Notes: a model not told the origin generated them from the letters alone. A stretch of 64,000 nucleotides of DNA from Actinospica robiniae DSM 44927 (GCF_000504285.1 NZ_KI632511.1:2415372-2479371), one strand, 5' to 3'. Counted from the stretch's first letter, positions 35,633 to 44,337 are shown. Translations and numbers: made by a program.

Positions 35633-36763
35633 GTGCGTATTCTCTTCACATTCATCGGTGGCAGCGGCCATCTGCGCCCTTTGCTTCCCTTCGCGCAGGC
35701 AGCACGGGCCGCGGGTCACACCGTCGCCGTAGCCGGACGGGGCAGCCGCATCGACGAGATCGCCGGCGCTGGCTTCACCGGCATCCCGACCAGCCCGCCC
35801 AACCACCGGCCGCCCGGCGCGGAAGAGGACCCGCTCACCGCCCCCGATCGCCAGCGCGAAGAACAGGTGATGCGCGAGGCCTTCGCCGGGGGCGGCGCCC
35901 GGACCCACGCGGAGGCAGTGCGCCGAATCGCCCTCGACTGGAAACCGGATGTGATCGTCCGCGATGAGGTCGACTTCGGCTCGGCGATCGCCGCGGAATC
36001 ACTGGGCATCCCGACCGCCTCGGTCGTCGTGCTGCTCGCCGGCGGCCTCATCCGCCCGGACGTCGTCGCCGAGCCGCTCGACGAGCTGCGCGCCGAGTAC
36101 GAGCTCGACCCGGACCCGGACCTGACCAAACTGCCCGGCCAGCTCGTGATCATGCCGGCGCCGCAGATCCTGCGCGATCCCCGCTACGCACTGCCCGCCG
36201 GTACCTTCTACTGCCGGCCAAGCCACGCCGTGGCAGTAACGACACCGACGAACGAGCGACCGAAGGTGTACTTCACGCTGGGCACGATCGACACGTTCCG
36301 GGAGCTGTTCGACAAGGTCCTCGCAGCCGCACGGACGATCCCGGTCGATCTGGTGGTGACTGTCGGCCCGAAGCTCGACCCGGCGTCCTTCGGCCCTCAG
36401 CCGGAAAATGTGAGGATCGAACGCTTCATCCCGCAGGACGAGATTCTTCCCACGACGGATCTCGTCATCGCACACGGCGGATCCGGCACTCTCGTCGGCT
36501 CGCTCGCGCACGGACTGCCTTCGATCCTGCTCCCCCTCGGCGCTGACCAGCCGCACAATGCCGACCGCTGCGTCGCGCTGGGCACGGCCTGTCAGCTCGA
36601 CCCGATAACGTTCACCTCGAAGGACGCCGCCGACTGCATCATGGAACTGACGGGCAAGGTGGCGGGCGTTTCATTCCATGAAGCCGCCAGGCGGGTGCAA
36701 GCGGAGATCAACGCGTTGCCTAGTCCGGAGCGGGCTGTGGCGCTGATCGAGCAGCTGAGGTAG
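35633..36763 (+). CDS. GT1/MGT-family glycosyltransferase
   Basis: The protein has 376 residues. The N-terminal acceptor lobe begins RILFTFIGGSGHLRPLLPFA, and the C-terminal nucleotide-sugar lobe has PKVYFTLGTIDTFRELFDKV and the donor-binding HGGSGTLVGSLAHGLPSILL followed by PLGADQPHNADRC. The layout is that of macrolide- and aglycone-type glycosyltransferases. The acceptor is unknown; no biosynthetic cluster is adjacent. TAGGCT-N6-GTG indicates leaderless initiation at GTG 35633. Confidence 0.92.
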   Translation: MRILFTFIGGSGHLRPLLPFAQAARAAGHTVAVAGRGSRIDEIAGAGFTGIPTSPPNHRPPGAEEDPLTAPDRQREEQVMREAFAGGGARTHAEAVRRIALDWKPDVIVRDEVDFGSAIAAESLGIPTASVVVLLAGGLIRPDVVAEPLDELRAEYELDPDPDLTKLPGQLVIMPAPQILRDPRYALPAGTFYCRPSHAVAVTTPTNERPKVYFTLGTIDTFRELFDKVLAAARTIPVDLVVTVGPKLDPASFGPQPENVRIERFIPQDEILPTTDLVIAHGGSGTLVGSLAHGLPSILLPLGADQPHNADRCVALGTACQLDPITFTSKDAADCIMELTGKVAGVSFHEAARRVQAEINALPSPERAVALIEQLR

Positions 36764-36888
36764 CCCACCACTTGCCTAAGGTGTCACCAGGTACACCCTA
36801 GGCTCGGTGGTTGGGGCCCGTGCGCACCATGCTTGACGCCGACAGACTGAGGAGCAGGCCGATACGGCAAAACGAGGAGGACACCGGC

Positions 36889-38250
36889 ATGGCAGGGAAG
36901 TTCGGACAAAGGCGCGGACGATCGCTGCTGCGGTCCTGGTTTACCGCGACCGGGCATGGTTGGGCGCTGCTCGGAGTGAGTGTGTGGCACGCGGTTGTGT
37001 TCACCTTCGTCATCGGCTCGATCTCCGTCTCCTCGATCGGCGCGGGTTTGGTCCTGCTGCCGCCGAGCCTGGTGTTGCTACGCAAGGCTGCCAACGCGGC
37101 TCGGCAGCGCGCATCAAAGTGGAGCGGTGTGGAGATCGCGGTGCCGTATCAGCCGCTGCCCGAGCCCGGAGTGAACTTCGCGTCGAAGACGGCGCGGTTG
37201 TGGGCGCAGATGTCCGACCCGCAGACGTGGCGTGACCTGGCGTGGGCGATTCTGGATCCGCTCGTCGGGGCCTTTCTCGCCTCGCTCGCCGCCGGCCTGT
37301 TCCTCTACGGCGTCTACGGCTACGTCATCGGGATCTTCTGGGATCCGCTCACCCACGCGGGGATGAACGACTGGTACACCTTCATCCACGTCGGGCAAGC
37401 GGGCCACCTCACGTTCCTACGCTGGTGCGCGATACCGGTCGGAACGGCGTTCATCGCCGGCAGCGTTTGGGCGGCGCCGGCGTTGATCCGGACGCATGGC
37501 CGCTGGACGGCGGTTCTGCTCGGACCGACCACGCAAGCGCGTCAGGAAGCGCTGACCCACCGTGTCGCCAGGCTCACCGCGACGCGCGCCGACGCCGTCG
37601 ATACCCAAGCTGCGGAACTACGTCGGATCGAACGCGATCTCCACGACGGAGCTCAAGCGCGGCTGGTCGCCATGGGCATGAACCTCGGCGCGGCCGAAGC
37701 GCTGTTGGACAAGCATCCGGAAGCCGCCCGCGCGCTGCTCGTCGAGGCCCGCGAAGCATCGGCCAAGGCGCTGACCGAACTCAGGGAGCTGGTCCGCGGC
37801 ATCCACCCGCCGGTCCTTGCCGATCGAGGGCTCGGCGACGCGGTACGCGCGCTCGCCCTCGACAGCGCGCTCCCGGTGGAGGTCACGGTGGACGTCCCCG
37901 GACGCCTCGAGCCTGCGGTCGAGTCCGCCGCCTACTTCGCTATCAGCGAACTGCTCACGAATGTCTCCAAGCACGCGCACGCCCGATCCGTGCGAATAGA
38001 CCTCTGGCATCGAGACCAGCGACTGCGTGTGACGTGCACGGATGACGGCCGCGGCGGCGCCGCGGTTGCCGGTGTGGACGGCACGCCAGTGGGCGCAGAA
38101 CGGGCGGGCGGGACCGGGCTCGCGGGAATCGAGCGCAGGATCGGTACATTCGACGGCGTCATGGCCGTACACAGCCCCGTCGGCGGCCCCACCACCGTGA
38201 CACTGGAGATCCCTTGCGTGTCGTCCTTGGCGAAGACCTCTACCTCCTGA
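36889..38250 (+). CDS. NarL-type sensor histidine kinase
   Basis: About 453 residues from ATG 36889, preceded by AACGAGGAGG; the frame is open 26 codons further. Four membrane helices in two hairpins (WALLGVSVWHAVVFTFVIGS; LVGAFLASLAAGLFLYGVYG) surround an extracytoplasmic loop with DPLTHAGMNDWYTFIHVGQA. HisKA_3 has the phospho-His in ELRRIERDLHDGAQARLVAM. HATPase_c has FAISELLTNVSKHAHA and GTGLAGIERRIGTFDGV. The last 37 bp overlap the response regulator start. It autophosphorylates and donates to the downstream regulator. The signal is unknown. Confidence 0.93.
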   Translation: MAGKFGQRRGRSLLRSWFTATGHGWALLGVSVWHAVVFTFVIGSISVSSIGAGLVLLPPSLVLLRKAANAARQRASKWSGVEIAVPYQPLPEPGVNFASKTARLWAQMSDPQTWRDLAWAILDPLVGAFLASLAAGLFLYGVYGYVIGIFWDPLTHAGMNDWYTFIHVGQAGHLTFLRWCAIPVGTAFIAGSVWAAPALIRTHGRWTAVLLGPTTQARQEALTHRVARLTATRADAVDTQAAELRRIERDLHDGAQARLVAMGMNLGAAEALLDKHPEAARALLVEAREASAKALTELRELVRGIHPPVLADRGLGDAVRALALDSALPVEVTVDVPGRLEPAVESAAYFAISELLTNVSKHAHARSVRIDLWHRDQRLRVTCTDDGRGGAAVAGVDGTPVGAERAGGTGLAGIERRIGTFDGVMAVHSPVGGPTTVTLEIPCVSSLAKTSTS

Positions 38251-38855
38251 GGGAAGGCCTGGCCCGTCTGCTCGAAGCCCACGGCTGCGAGATCGTCGCA
38301 GCCGTGGGCGACGGTCCGTCCTTGCTGGCCGCGATGCTCGAACATCGGCCGGACGTGGCGTTGGTCGACGTCAGGCTTCCCCCCACGTTCACCGATGAGG
38401 GGCTGAAGGCCGCGCTGGCGGCCCGTGAGCGCATCCCCGGTCTGCCGGTGTTGGTGCTGTCGCAGTACGTCGAACGCCTCTACGCGCGGGAGTTGCTGGC
38501 CGATGGTGCCGGCGCGGTCGGCTACCTGCTCAAGGACCGGGTCTTCGACGCCGCGCAGTTCGTGGACGCCGTGCGACGCGTCGCCGGCGGCGGCACGGCG
38601 ATGGACCCGGAAGTGATCGCGAAGCTGCTGGCACGCGGCGCGTCCGAGCCTCTGGGCATGCTGACTCCGCGCGAACGGGAAGTACTCGGACTGATGGCGG
38701 AGGGCCGGTCCAACGCGGCCATCGCGGCGAAGCTGGTGGTCACCGAGCGGGCCGTGGCGAAGCACACCTCGAACATCTTCAGCAAACTGGACCTTCCGCC
38801 CTCCGACGACGACAACCGCCGCGTGCTAGCGGTGCTCGCCTATTTGGACCGGTAG
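38214..38855 (+). CDS. NarL-type response regulator
   Basis: The protein has 213 residues. The receiver domain begins MRVVLGEDLYLLREGLARLL, with the phosphoacceptor Asp in VALVDVRLPPTFTDE and the Lys in VGYLLKDRVFD. The LuxR HTH is LTPREREVLGLMAEGRSNAA, then VTERAVAKHTSNIFSKL. The TTG start lies inside the kinase gene (37-bp overlap) with GGAG upstream. The two-component pair stands alone, with no obvious target gene beside it. Confidence 0.92.
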   Translation: MRVVLGEDLYLLREGLARLLEAHGCEIVAAVGDGPSLLAAMLEHRPDVALVDVRLPPTFTDEGLKAALAARERIPGLPVLVLSQYVERLYARELLADGAGAVGYLLKDRVFDAAQFVDAVRRVAGGGTAMDPEVIAKLLARGASEPLGMLTPREREVLGLMAEGRSNAAIAAKLVVTERAVAKHTSNIFSKLDLPPSDDDNRRVLAVLAYLDR

Positions 38856-39003
38856 CTCCAGGGGCGCATCGGCGATCTCGTTTCGCGATCGCTGTATGCG
38901 CGATCTCCTTCTCGATCTAGGGCTCGAAACGCGGTGAACTTAATCCAGCGGGCGGAGCAGCAGTCCGCGGAAACCGAAGAACCTCAGATCGAAGGAGCCT
39001 TCC

Positions 39004-39192
39004 ATGCCCATCGTCACCGTTCAGCAGGGCCCGCGCAGCGTCGAGCTCAAGCGCGAGCTGGTCGCCAAGATCACCGACGCCTTCGTGGACGCGCTCAAGG
39101 TGCCCGCCGACACCGTCCAGGTGTGGATTCAGGAGACCCCGGCCGAGAACTGGGCCGTGGCCGGCCGGCTCATCGCGGACCGGACGAATTGA
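39004..39192 (+). CDS. 4-oxalocrotonate tautomerase-like protein
   Basis: The protein has 62 residues, the standard size. The catalytic N-terminal proline follows the initiator Met (MPIVTVQQGPRSVELKRELV), and an Arg near position 11 is present. A GAAGGAG Shine-Dalgarno precedes ATG. It would act as a homohexamer tautomerising an enol/keto acid. It lies alone between the response regulator and a GNAT gene. Catechol-pathway genes are absent, so the physiological substrate is unclear. Confidence 0.92.
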   Translation: MPIVTVQQGPRSVELKRELVAKITDAFVDALKVPADTVQVWIQETPAENWAVAGRLIADRTN

Positions 39193-39347
39193 GGCTGCGG
39201 GCTCCCGGGTTCGTTCTGCCCGGAGACTCACGAGCTCACGAGCTCACGGCTCGCGGTCTCCGGTTCGAGTGGACGGGGAATCATCACGGCGGGTAGCCTT
39301 GTATTACTGCAAAGGTTACTTTGTATGAGTACAGAAAGGCGCCCGCC

Positions 39348-40001
39348 GTGACGTCGCTCGCCTCCGCCCTGGAGCCCATCGCCCGCCACCCGCTCGTCCC
39401 GCCGTCGCCGTGGCTCGAGGCGGTTCCGCTGGCCGGCGAACACGTCGCGCTCGAGCCACTGGGCCTCGAACACGCGGCGGAACTCTTCGCAGCGCTCGAT
39501 CATGAGGACGTCTGGCGCTACATCCCGGGTGCGCGCCCGACCAACGAAGACGAGATGGCGGCCAACATCCACGGCATGCTGCGGCTGCAAGCGCTCGGCC
39601 AGCGCGTGCCGTGGCTCTACCGCGACCCGGCCAGCGGCGCCGCGATCGGCACCTCGTCCTACTGCCCGCCGGAAGAGCGGCAGCGCTCCGTGCACATCGG
39701 CGGCACGATGACGGCGCGTGCGTACTGGCGCACCGGCGTGAACACCGAAGCGAAGCTCCTGCTGATGACACACGCCTTCGAAACGCTCGGCGCGGTTCGG
39801 GTCGAGTGGCAGACCGATCATCTCAACGAGCGTTCTCAGGCCGCGATCGCCCGGCTCGGCGCTCAGCGAGAAGGCGTGCTGCGCAAGCACAAGCAGCGCC
39901 ACGACGGCACCTGGCGCGACTCGGTGTTCTTCGGCCTTCTCGACACCGAGTGGCCGACCGCGAAGGAGCGGCTGCTCGAAAGGCTCGCCGCCCACCGCTG
40001 A
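39348..40001 (+). CDS. RimJ/RimL-type GNAT acetyltransferase
   Basis: About 217 residues from GTG 39348, with AAAGG eight bases upstream; an in-frame TTG at 39321 is possible. The fold is the RimL class: ALEPLGLEHAAELFAALDHE, DVWRYIPGARPTNEDEM, then AYWRTGVNTEAKLLLMTHAF and VEWQTDHLNERSQAAIARLG. It may acetylate ribosomal protein termini or small amines. An AT-rich stretch just upstream (39298-39330) probably holds its promoter. The gene converges on the GH6 gene. Confidence 0.9.
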   Translation: MTSLASALEPIARHPLVPPSPWLEAVPLAGEHVALEPLGLEHAAELFAALDHEDVWRYIPGARPTNEDEMAANIHGMLRLQALGQRVPWLYRDPASGAAIGTSSYCPPEERQRSVHIGGTMTARAYWRTGVNTEAKLLLMTHAFETLGAVRVEWQTDHLNERSQAAIARLGAQREGVLRKHKQRHDGTWRDSVFFGLLDTEWPTAKERLLERLAAHR

Positions 40002-40033
40002 GGAACGCCCGGGGGCACCCTGGCCTCGGTTGA

Positions 40034-41203
40034 TCAGCCGCCGCAGCCGCCCGCCTTCGTGTCCGCAGCGCTCGCGATGTCCCCGGCGTTCGTCGTGCTC
40101 GAAGACGGGGCGGTCGACGGCTGCGTCGATGCGGCTCCCGAAAGCTGCGAGGGCGGGGCCGTCGGCGTTTTTGCCGCGTAAGGGCCTGCTCCCCCGGGTC
40201 CGTTCGCGATCAACGCGTAGGCAAGCGCGGGATCGAAGGCCCCGGCCGAGGCCGCGCAGCCGTCTGCCTGCCCCGGATCCTTGATCCACAGGTAGGCGTC
40301 GACAACCGAACTGCCCGTGTCGACCGTGGGCAGATGCCCCAGCGCGCGCCCTGACGGATCGCACCACGTGTTGCCCGGCCCGTTCCCGTTGCGACTTGTA
40401 TCGATCACGATGTGCAGGCTGGAGGGGTTGCCCAAGTCCGCCAGGATCCGCTTGTCGTAGGCCACCTCGTCCGCGGTGGAACGGAAGTTGGACACGTTCG
40501 AGAAGATGCCGTCCGCGCTTCCCACCACGTCCGCGGCCTGCAGTCGCTTCGCCTGCACGGAGGCCGGGTTCCAGGCCGAGTTGCCGGCATCGAAGTAGAC
40601 ACGCGCCGCCGCGTCGGCCTGGTGCACGGCACGTCCCGCGAAGGCGATTGCCGCATCACGCTGAGAGGCCTCCTGCGAGTTGAGGCACGTCTGCGACGCC
40701 AATCCATCCGGCTCCACGATGACGATCACCTTATGCCCGCCCAGGCCTGCCGCGAAGGCCGTGGCCCAGGACTCGTAGTCGGCGACGTTCGGTGCCGCGC
40801 CGACCGCGTTCTTCGTGCAGTTGACCTCGGGTATCGCGTACAGCACAAGCACCGGGACAGCGCCCTGAGCCGTTGCGGCAGAGGTGACACTGGACACGCG
40901 TGCAGTAATGCGATCCGGATCATAGGTGGTGAACCAGACAGCCGCGGGTACCGCGCCTATCCGGGCATTGATGGCCGGTTCGTACGGGCTGTTCGCGTTG
41001 TTGGCGTCCCAGTACGCGACAGCCGAATGCGGATCGAGGTAGAAGTGCGTGCCCGCGGATAGAGCTCCGGTCTGTTCCGGGATCGTCGCGGCGCAAGCCG
41101 AACTCTGGCTCACCGCGGCTGTCACGCCAACAGCAGCCGCGAGCAGAACCGCTCCGGCAAGGAGCCGGGCCCGACGCCCGGGTATGTGCCACGTCACACG
41201 CAT
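40034..41203 (-). CDS. secreted GH6 endoglucanase/cellobiohydrolase
   Basis: About 389 residues from ATG 41203; upstream in-frame ATGs at 41221 and 41230 exist. A twin-Arg-containing signal peptide (RRARLLAGAVLLAAAVGVTA) is followed by the GH6 domain. Key segments are VLVLYAIPEVNC, the acid Asp in KVIVIVEPDGLA, DAGNSAWNPASV, and the base region IDTSRNGNGPG with WCDPSGRALG. The conserved Asp before Cys in the Y-x-x-P-x-x-D-C loop is Asn here, which may alter activity. A Ser/Thr/Pro-rich tail ends the protein. The DUF3224 gene starts divergently about 25 bp away. Confidence 0.9.
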   Translation of the reverse strand: MRVTWHIPGRRARLLAGAVLLAAAVGVTAAVSQSSACAATIPEQTGALSAGTHFYLDPHSAVAYWDANNANSPYEPAINARIGAVPAAVWFTTYDPDRITARVSSVTSAATAQGAVPVLVLYAIPEVNCTKNAVGAAPNVADYESWATAFAAGLGGHKVIVIVEPDGLASQTCLNSQEASQRDAAIAFAGRAVHQADAAARVYFDAGNSAWNPASVQAKRLQAADVVGSADGIFSNVSNFRSTADEVAYDKRILADLGNPSSLHIVIDTSRNGNGPGNTWCDPSGRALGHLPTVDTGSSVVDAYLWIKDPGQADGCAASAGAFDPALAYALIANGPGGAGPYAAKTPTAPPSQLSGAASTQPSTAPSSSTTNAGDIASAADTKAGGCGG

Positions 41204-41228
41204 GACTGCATTCTCTATCATGAGCTCC

Positions 41229-41639
41229 ATGCGAGCTTCGGGAACCTTCAAGGTGGTCGCGTTCACGTCGGCCTCGATCGCCCCGGACGCGGCCGCGAGC
41301 ATAGAGAAGCACTACGAGGGTGACATTGCCGGACACTCGGCTACTTTGTTCGCAACTTCCCACGACCAGTGCGATGACGTCAGCTCGTGCAGGGGCGTGG
41401 AGGAATGCACATGCGTCGCCCTCGAGTCCTTCGAAGGCACGGTGAGCGGGCGCAACGGCGCGTTCGACTTCGCCCATTCGCCCGCGACTGCAGACGCCAA
41501 CACCACCTGCGCCGACAAGATCTTCCGCATCGTGCCTGCCAGCGGCACAGGCCTGCTCACCGGCATCCACGGCACTGGCGGCATGGCGATCGACGCGGAC
41601 GGCACGCACCGCATCTGGTTCGACTACGAACTGGGCTGA
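41229..41639 (+). CDS. DUF3224 family protein
   Basis: About 136 residues from ATG 41229; ATG 41220 would add three residues. The beta-rich DUF3224 pattern is clear: MRASGTFKVVAFTSASIAPD, KHYEGDIAGHSATLFATSHD, VALESFEGTVSGRNGAFDFA and GGMAIDADGTHRIWFDYEL. Several Cys residues (CDDVSSCRGVEECTC) in the middle are unusual and could form disulfides or bind metal. Function is unknown. It is divergent from the GH6 gene, with almost no room for separate promoters unless they lie inside each other's coding sequence. Confidence 0.85.
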   Translation: MRASGTFKVVAFTSASIAPDAAASIEKHYEGDIAGHSATLFATSHDQCDDVSSCRGVEECTCVALESFEGTVSGRNGAFDFAHSPATADANTTCADKIFRIVPASGTGLLTGIHGTGGMAIDADGTHRIWFDYELG

Positions 41640-41690
41640 CGGCAGGGCACGCGGCAACACACACGCAGACGCTCCACTATCGTGAGCGCC

Positions 41691-42431
41691 GTGGAGCGCA
41701 AGATCGAGTTCGAGCGACTGTTCAACATCCGCGACCTCGGAGGGTTGCGCACCAAGGACGGCCGCGCGGTGCGATCAGGCCTTTTGTACCGGGCCGACGG
41801 GCTGTTCAAGCTCAATGACGCGAGCGCCGAGGACCTTCGGCGGTTCGCGAAGCTGGACCTGCGCACGGTGATCGATCTGAGGTACCCGTGGGAGATCGAG
41901 CGCCAGGGTAAGGTCCCCGGCGCGGCGGCGCTGGCCTGGCACAATCTGAGCATCGAGCACCGGCCGTACGACCAGACTGTGGACAAGCCGGACCAGCCAT
42001 CGGAACGCTTCTTCGCCGACCGCTACGCGGAAACCGCCCTCGACGGGAAGGCCCAGGTGCGCACGGCACTCGAGGTGATCGCAGACGCGGACAGCGCGCC
42101 ACTGGCGTTCCACTGCAAGAGCGGGAAGGACCGCACCGGCATCATCGCGGCTCTGATACTCACGCTGATGGACGTCCCCGAGGCTGAGATCGTCGCGGAT
42201 TATGCGCTCACCGAGGAGGCCCGTCCGCAATTCCTGGCGGACTGGTACGCCCAAAACGGTGCAGGCACCGCGGCTCCCATGCGCCACGTCTTCCGCGCTC
42301 CTGCCCGCGCGATGGAGTTGTTCCTGCTCGAACTCGCCCGCGACTACGGCTCCGTGCTCGAGTACATAGCGTCCACCGGTGCGGACGTGCCGGCGCTGGC
42401 CTCGGCTTTGCGCGATCGGTACCTCGACTGA
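41691..42431 (+). CDS. tyrosine/serine protein phosphatase (PF13350 type)
   Basis: About 246 residues from GTG 41691, which follows TATCGT-N7; GTG 41682 is an alternative three codons upstream. FNIRDLGGLRTKDGRAVRSG is the family N-terminus and the P-loop HCKSGKDRTGIIAAL carries the C-x5-R nucleophile Cys. Mycobacterial relatives act on phosphotyrosine and phosphoinositides. It may have a signalling role or be secreted without a signal peptide. A 16-bp tandem duplication overlaps its stop codon. Confidence 0.9.
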   Translation: MERKIEFERLFNIRDLGGLRTKDGRAVRSGLLYRADGLFKLNDASAEDLRRFAKLDLRTVIDLRYPWEIERQGKVPGAAALAWHNLSIEHRPYDQTVDKPDQPSERFFADRYAETALDGKAQVRTALEVIADADSAPLAFHCKSGKDRTGIIAALILTLMDVPEAEIVADYALTEEARPQFLADWYAQNGAGTAAPMRHVFRAPARAMELFLLELARDYGSVLEYIASTGADVPALASALRDRYLD

Positions 42432-42477
42432 TTCGTTTTCGGGCTGATTCGTTTTCGGCCGGTCGCGCCCCAGGTCG

Positions 42478-43110
42478 CTAGTCGGTCAGAGACCTGAGCA
42501 GAAGGTCAGAGATGCCTTCCTGTAGGTCCGCACGATCCGGCATCACGGCCACTCGGAAGTAGTACGAGGCCATCAGCGACAGGATGCTCCAGGACGCGGC
42601 ATCCGGATCCAGATCCGCGCGGAACTCGCCTGCGCGACGCCCCTCGCTCACCATCTCGGCCAGCGCGTCGGCCAGCACCCCCACGGCCTGCCGGGCAGCC
42701 GCGCCGATCTCCGGATCCGCGATCAGGCTCATGGCGTCCGCGAACAGCACTCCGTGCCCGGCGCCGGTGTGCATCGCCTCGATATGGCCGGGCGAGAGGA
42801 TCTCCTCGAGCGCTCCCCGCACCCCCGTGCCGTGCCACGTCCGCCGCGCGAACGCCTCCCGCGCGTGCTCTCCCACCTGCTCGATCACGGCGACGTAGAG
42901 CGCGGACTTCGTCCCGAAGTTCTGGAACACCACCGGCTCGGTCACCCCGACGGCGGCGGCCACGTCCGACATCTTCGCCTTCTGGTACCCGACGCGGCCG
43001 AACACCTCGGTGGCCGCGGCAAGGATCGAGGCGCGCCGCTCGGCCGGAGCCAGGCGGGTACGGCGGCGGACGGGGGGCTCGACAGCGTTTTTGCCGGTCA
43101 CGGATCTCAT
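42478..43110 (-). CDS. TetR-family repressor
   Basis: The protein has 210 residues. The N-terminal HTH (ILAAATEVFGRVGYQKAKMS, then VAAAVGVTEPVVFQNFGTKS) is standard TetR. The C-terminal effector domain ends SLMASYYFRVAVMPDRADLQ. The divergent promoter region carries two ACTTAGT-N4-ACTAAG dyads, so it should repress the adjacent methyltransferase gene and probably itself. No Shine-Dalgarno is prominent; ATG 43110 or a later Met could start it. The inducer is unknown. Confidence 0.92.
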   Translation of the reverse strand: MRSVTGKNAVEPPVRRRTRLAPAERRASILAAATEVFGRVGYQKAKMSDVAAAVGVTEPVVFQNFGTKSALYVAVIEQVGEHAREAFARRTWHGTGVRGALEEILSPGHIEAMHTGAGHGVLFADAMSLIADPEIGAAARQAVGVLADALAEMVSEGRRAGEFRADLDPDAASWSILSLMASYYFRVAVMPDRADLQEGISDLLLRSLTD

Positions 43111-43122
43111 CGTAGCCGAGAC

Positions 43123-43177
43123 TTGACATCCAACTTAGTCGCAACTAAGTTTGAACCACACTTAGTGGCGACTAAGG
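43123..43177 (+). promoter_or_regulatory. TetR-controlled promoter with two tandem operators
   Basis: TTGACA at 43123-43128, 17-bp spacer, TAAGTT at 43146-43151. Operator 1 (43132-43151) is AACTTAGT-N4-ACTAAGTT, overlapping the spacer and -10. Operator 2 (43160-43177) is ACTTAGT-N4-ACTAAG, over the expected transcription start. Centres are 27 bp apart, about two and a half helical turns. An AAGGAGG Shine-Dalgarno overlaps the end of operator 2, right before the methyltransferase ATG. Confidence 0.85.
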
Positions 43178-43184
43178 AGGGGCC

Positions 43185-44105
43185 ATGTCACTCGCCAGCC
43201 GCATTCACGGCTCGCACCAGCACGGGCACAACCACAACCAGACGCCCGACGGAGGCCGGGACCAGCGCCAGAACCACCTCGTCGAGCAGGATGGGGACCA
43301 CGACCACGACCGGACTTTCGCCGACAGCCACGGCTACGGTGACGGCCAACCCGCTGGGCGCGGCCAAACTCTCACCGACGGGCATGGCCGTGGCCACGGG
43401 TGGCACGGCTCGGGGGACGGTTCAGGGAACGACTCAGGGCACGGGCACGATCGCGGGCATGCGCACGGCCACGCCGGCGCTCACGGCAACGCGGACACCA
43501 CCGGTATCACGCTCCATCACAGCCGGAGCTACGACGGCTTCGTCAACGCGTTCTTCGCCGGACGGAGGCCCGCGGTCTTCCGCAAGCTCGCCGGATTGAG
43601 CGGTGCCGAGCCGGGCGACCGGGCACTCGATGTCGGCTGCGGCACGGGATATCTGACCAGCATGCTCGCCGCAGCCGTGGCGCCCGGCGGCTCGGTCAGC
43701 GGAGTGGACGCATCGGCCGCCATGGTCGCCGAGGCAAACCGGCTCCGCTCGTCGACTCACTGCACGTACACCGTCGGGGCGGCCGAACGCTTGGAATTCG
43801 AGGACGGCCGGTTCGATGTGGTCACCAGCAGCCTGATGCTCCACCACCTGCCGACCGAGCTGCGGGTGCCGGCGCTGCGCGAGATGCGTCGAGTCCTGCG
43901 TCCGGGCGGCCGGGTGCTCATAGCCGAATTCCGTCCGCCACGCACCGGCCTCGGGCGCCGCGTGGTGGGCGCGATCACCGACCCGGCGATGCAGGAGGAC
44001 CAGCGTCCGCTCCTGCCCGGCCTGTTCCGCGAGGCCGGATTCCCAGCCCCGCTCACCGGCGACCTGCGCCCTTGGGTCACCTATGCCATAGCGACCCGCG
44101 GCTGA
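43185..44105 (+). CDS. class I SAM methyltransferase with a His-rich N-terminal domain
   Basis: The protein has 306 residues. Residues 1-100 contain 18 His, mostly in HGH, HNH, HDH and GHAHGHAG clusters separated by Gly, Asp and Asn; this looks like a disordered metal-binding extension. The methyltransferase core starts near residue 113, with the SAM motif I LDVGCGTGYLTSML, motif II VSGVDASAAM and the SLMLHHLPTELRVPALREMR segment of UbiE/Methyltransf_11 proteins. The substrate is unknown. ATG 43185 has an excellent Shine-Dalgarno directly after the TetR operators, which supports translation of the His-rich part. The TetR gene is divergent. Confidence 0.85.
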   Translation: MSLASRIHGSHQHGHNHNQTPDGGRDQRQNHLVEQDGDHDHDRTFADSHGYGDGQPAGRGQTLTDGHGRGHGWHGSGDGSGNDSGHGHDRGHAHGHAGAHGNADTTGITLHHSRSYDGFVNAFFAGRRPAVFRKLAGLSGAEPGDRALDVGCGTGYLTSMLAAAVAPGGSVSGVDASAAMVAEANRLRSSTHCTYTVGAAERLEFEDGRFDVVTSSLMLHHLPTELRVPALREMRRVLRPGGRVLIAEFRPPRTGLGRRVVGAITDPAMQEDQRPLLPGLFREAGFPAPLTGDLRPWVTYAIATRG

Positions 44106-44110
44106 GGCGG

Positions 44111-44136
44111 CCGGTGGGTCTGCGGGGGCCCACCGG
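44111..44136 (+). terminator. hairpin after the methyltransferase gene
   Basis: CCGGTGGG (44111-44118) and CCCACCGG (44129-44136) form a perfect 8-bp stem with a 10-nt loop, five bases after the stop. The remaining 200 bp to the epimerase start is GC-rich with ACCGGCGG repeats and no other recognised signal. Confidence 0.6.
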
Positions 44137-44337
44137 ACCGGCGGACCGGCGGACGGTCGACGGGGCGCAGCGCCATGGGGCCACGGGCCGCTCGGCGCGG
44201 GGCGATGTGCCGGGGCCGGTGGCAGGGCAGGGCGGCCAAGCAGGGAGTGGCGAGCCGACGGCGACACGGGGCGCTCGGCAGAAGGTGCGGCAAGGAAACA
44301 GAGACATCGAGGGACAGGGAGGTGATTTCATAGCAGC

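Noticed and set aside
43185-43500. Reading the His-rich head as a CzcD/HypB-type metal transporter tail
   Set aside because: No transporter helices or GTPase motifs follow; the attached domain is clearly a SAM methyltransferase.
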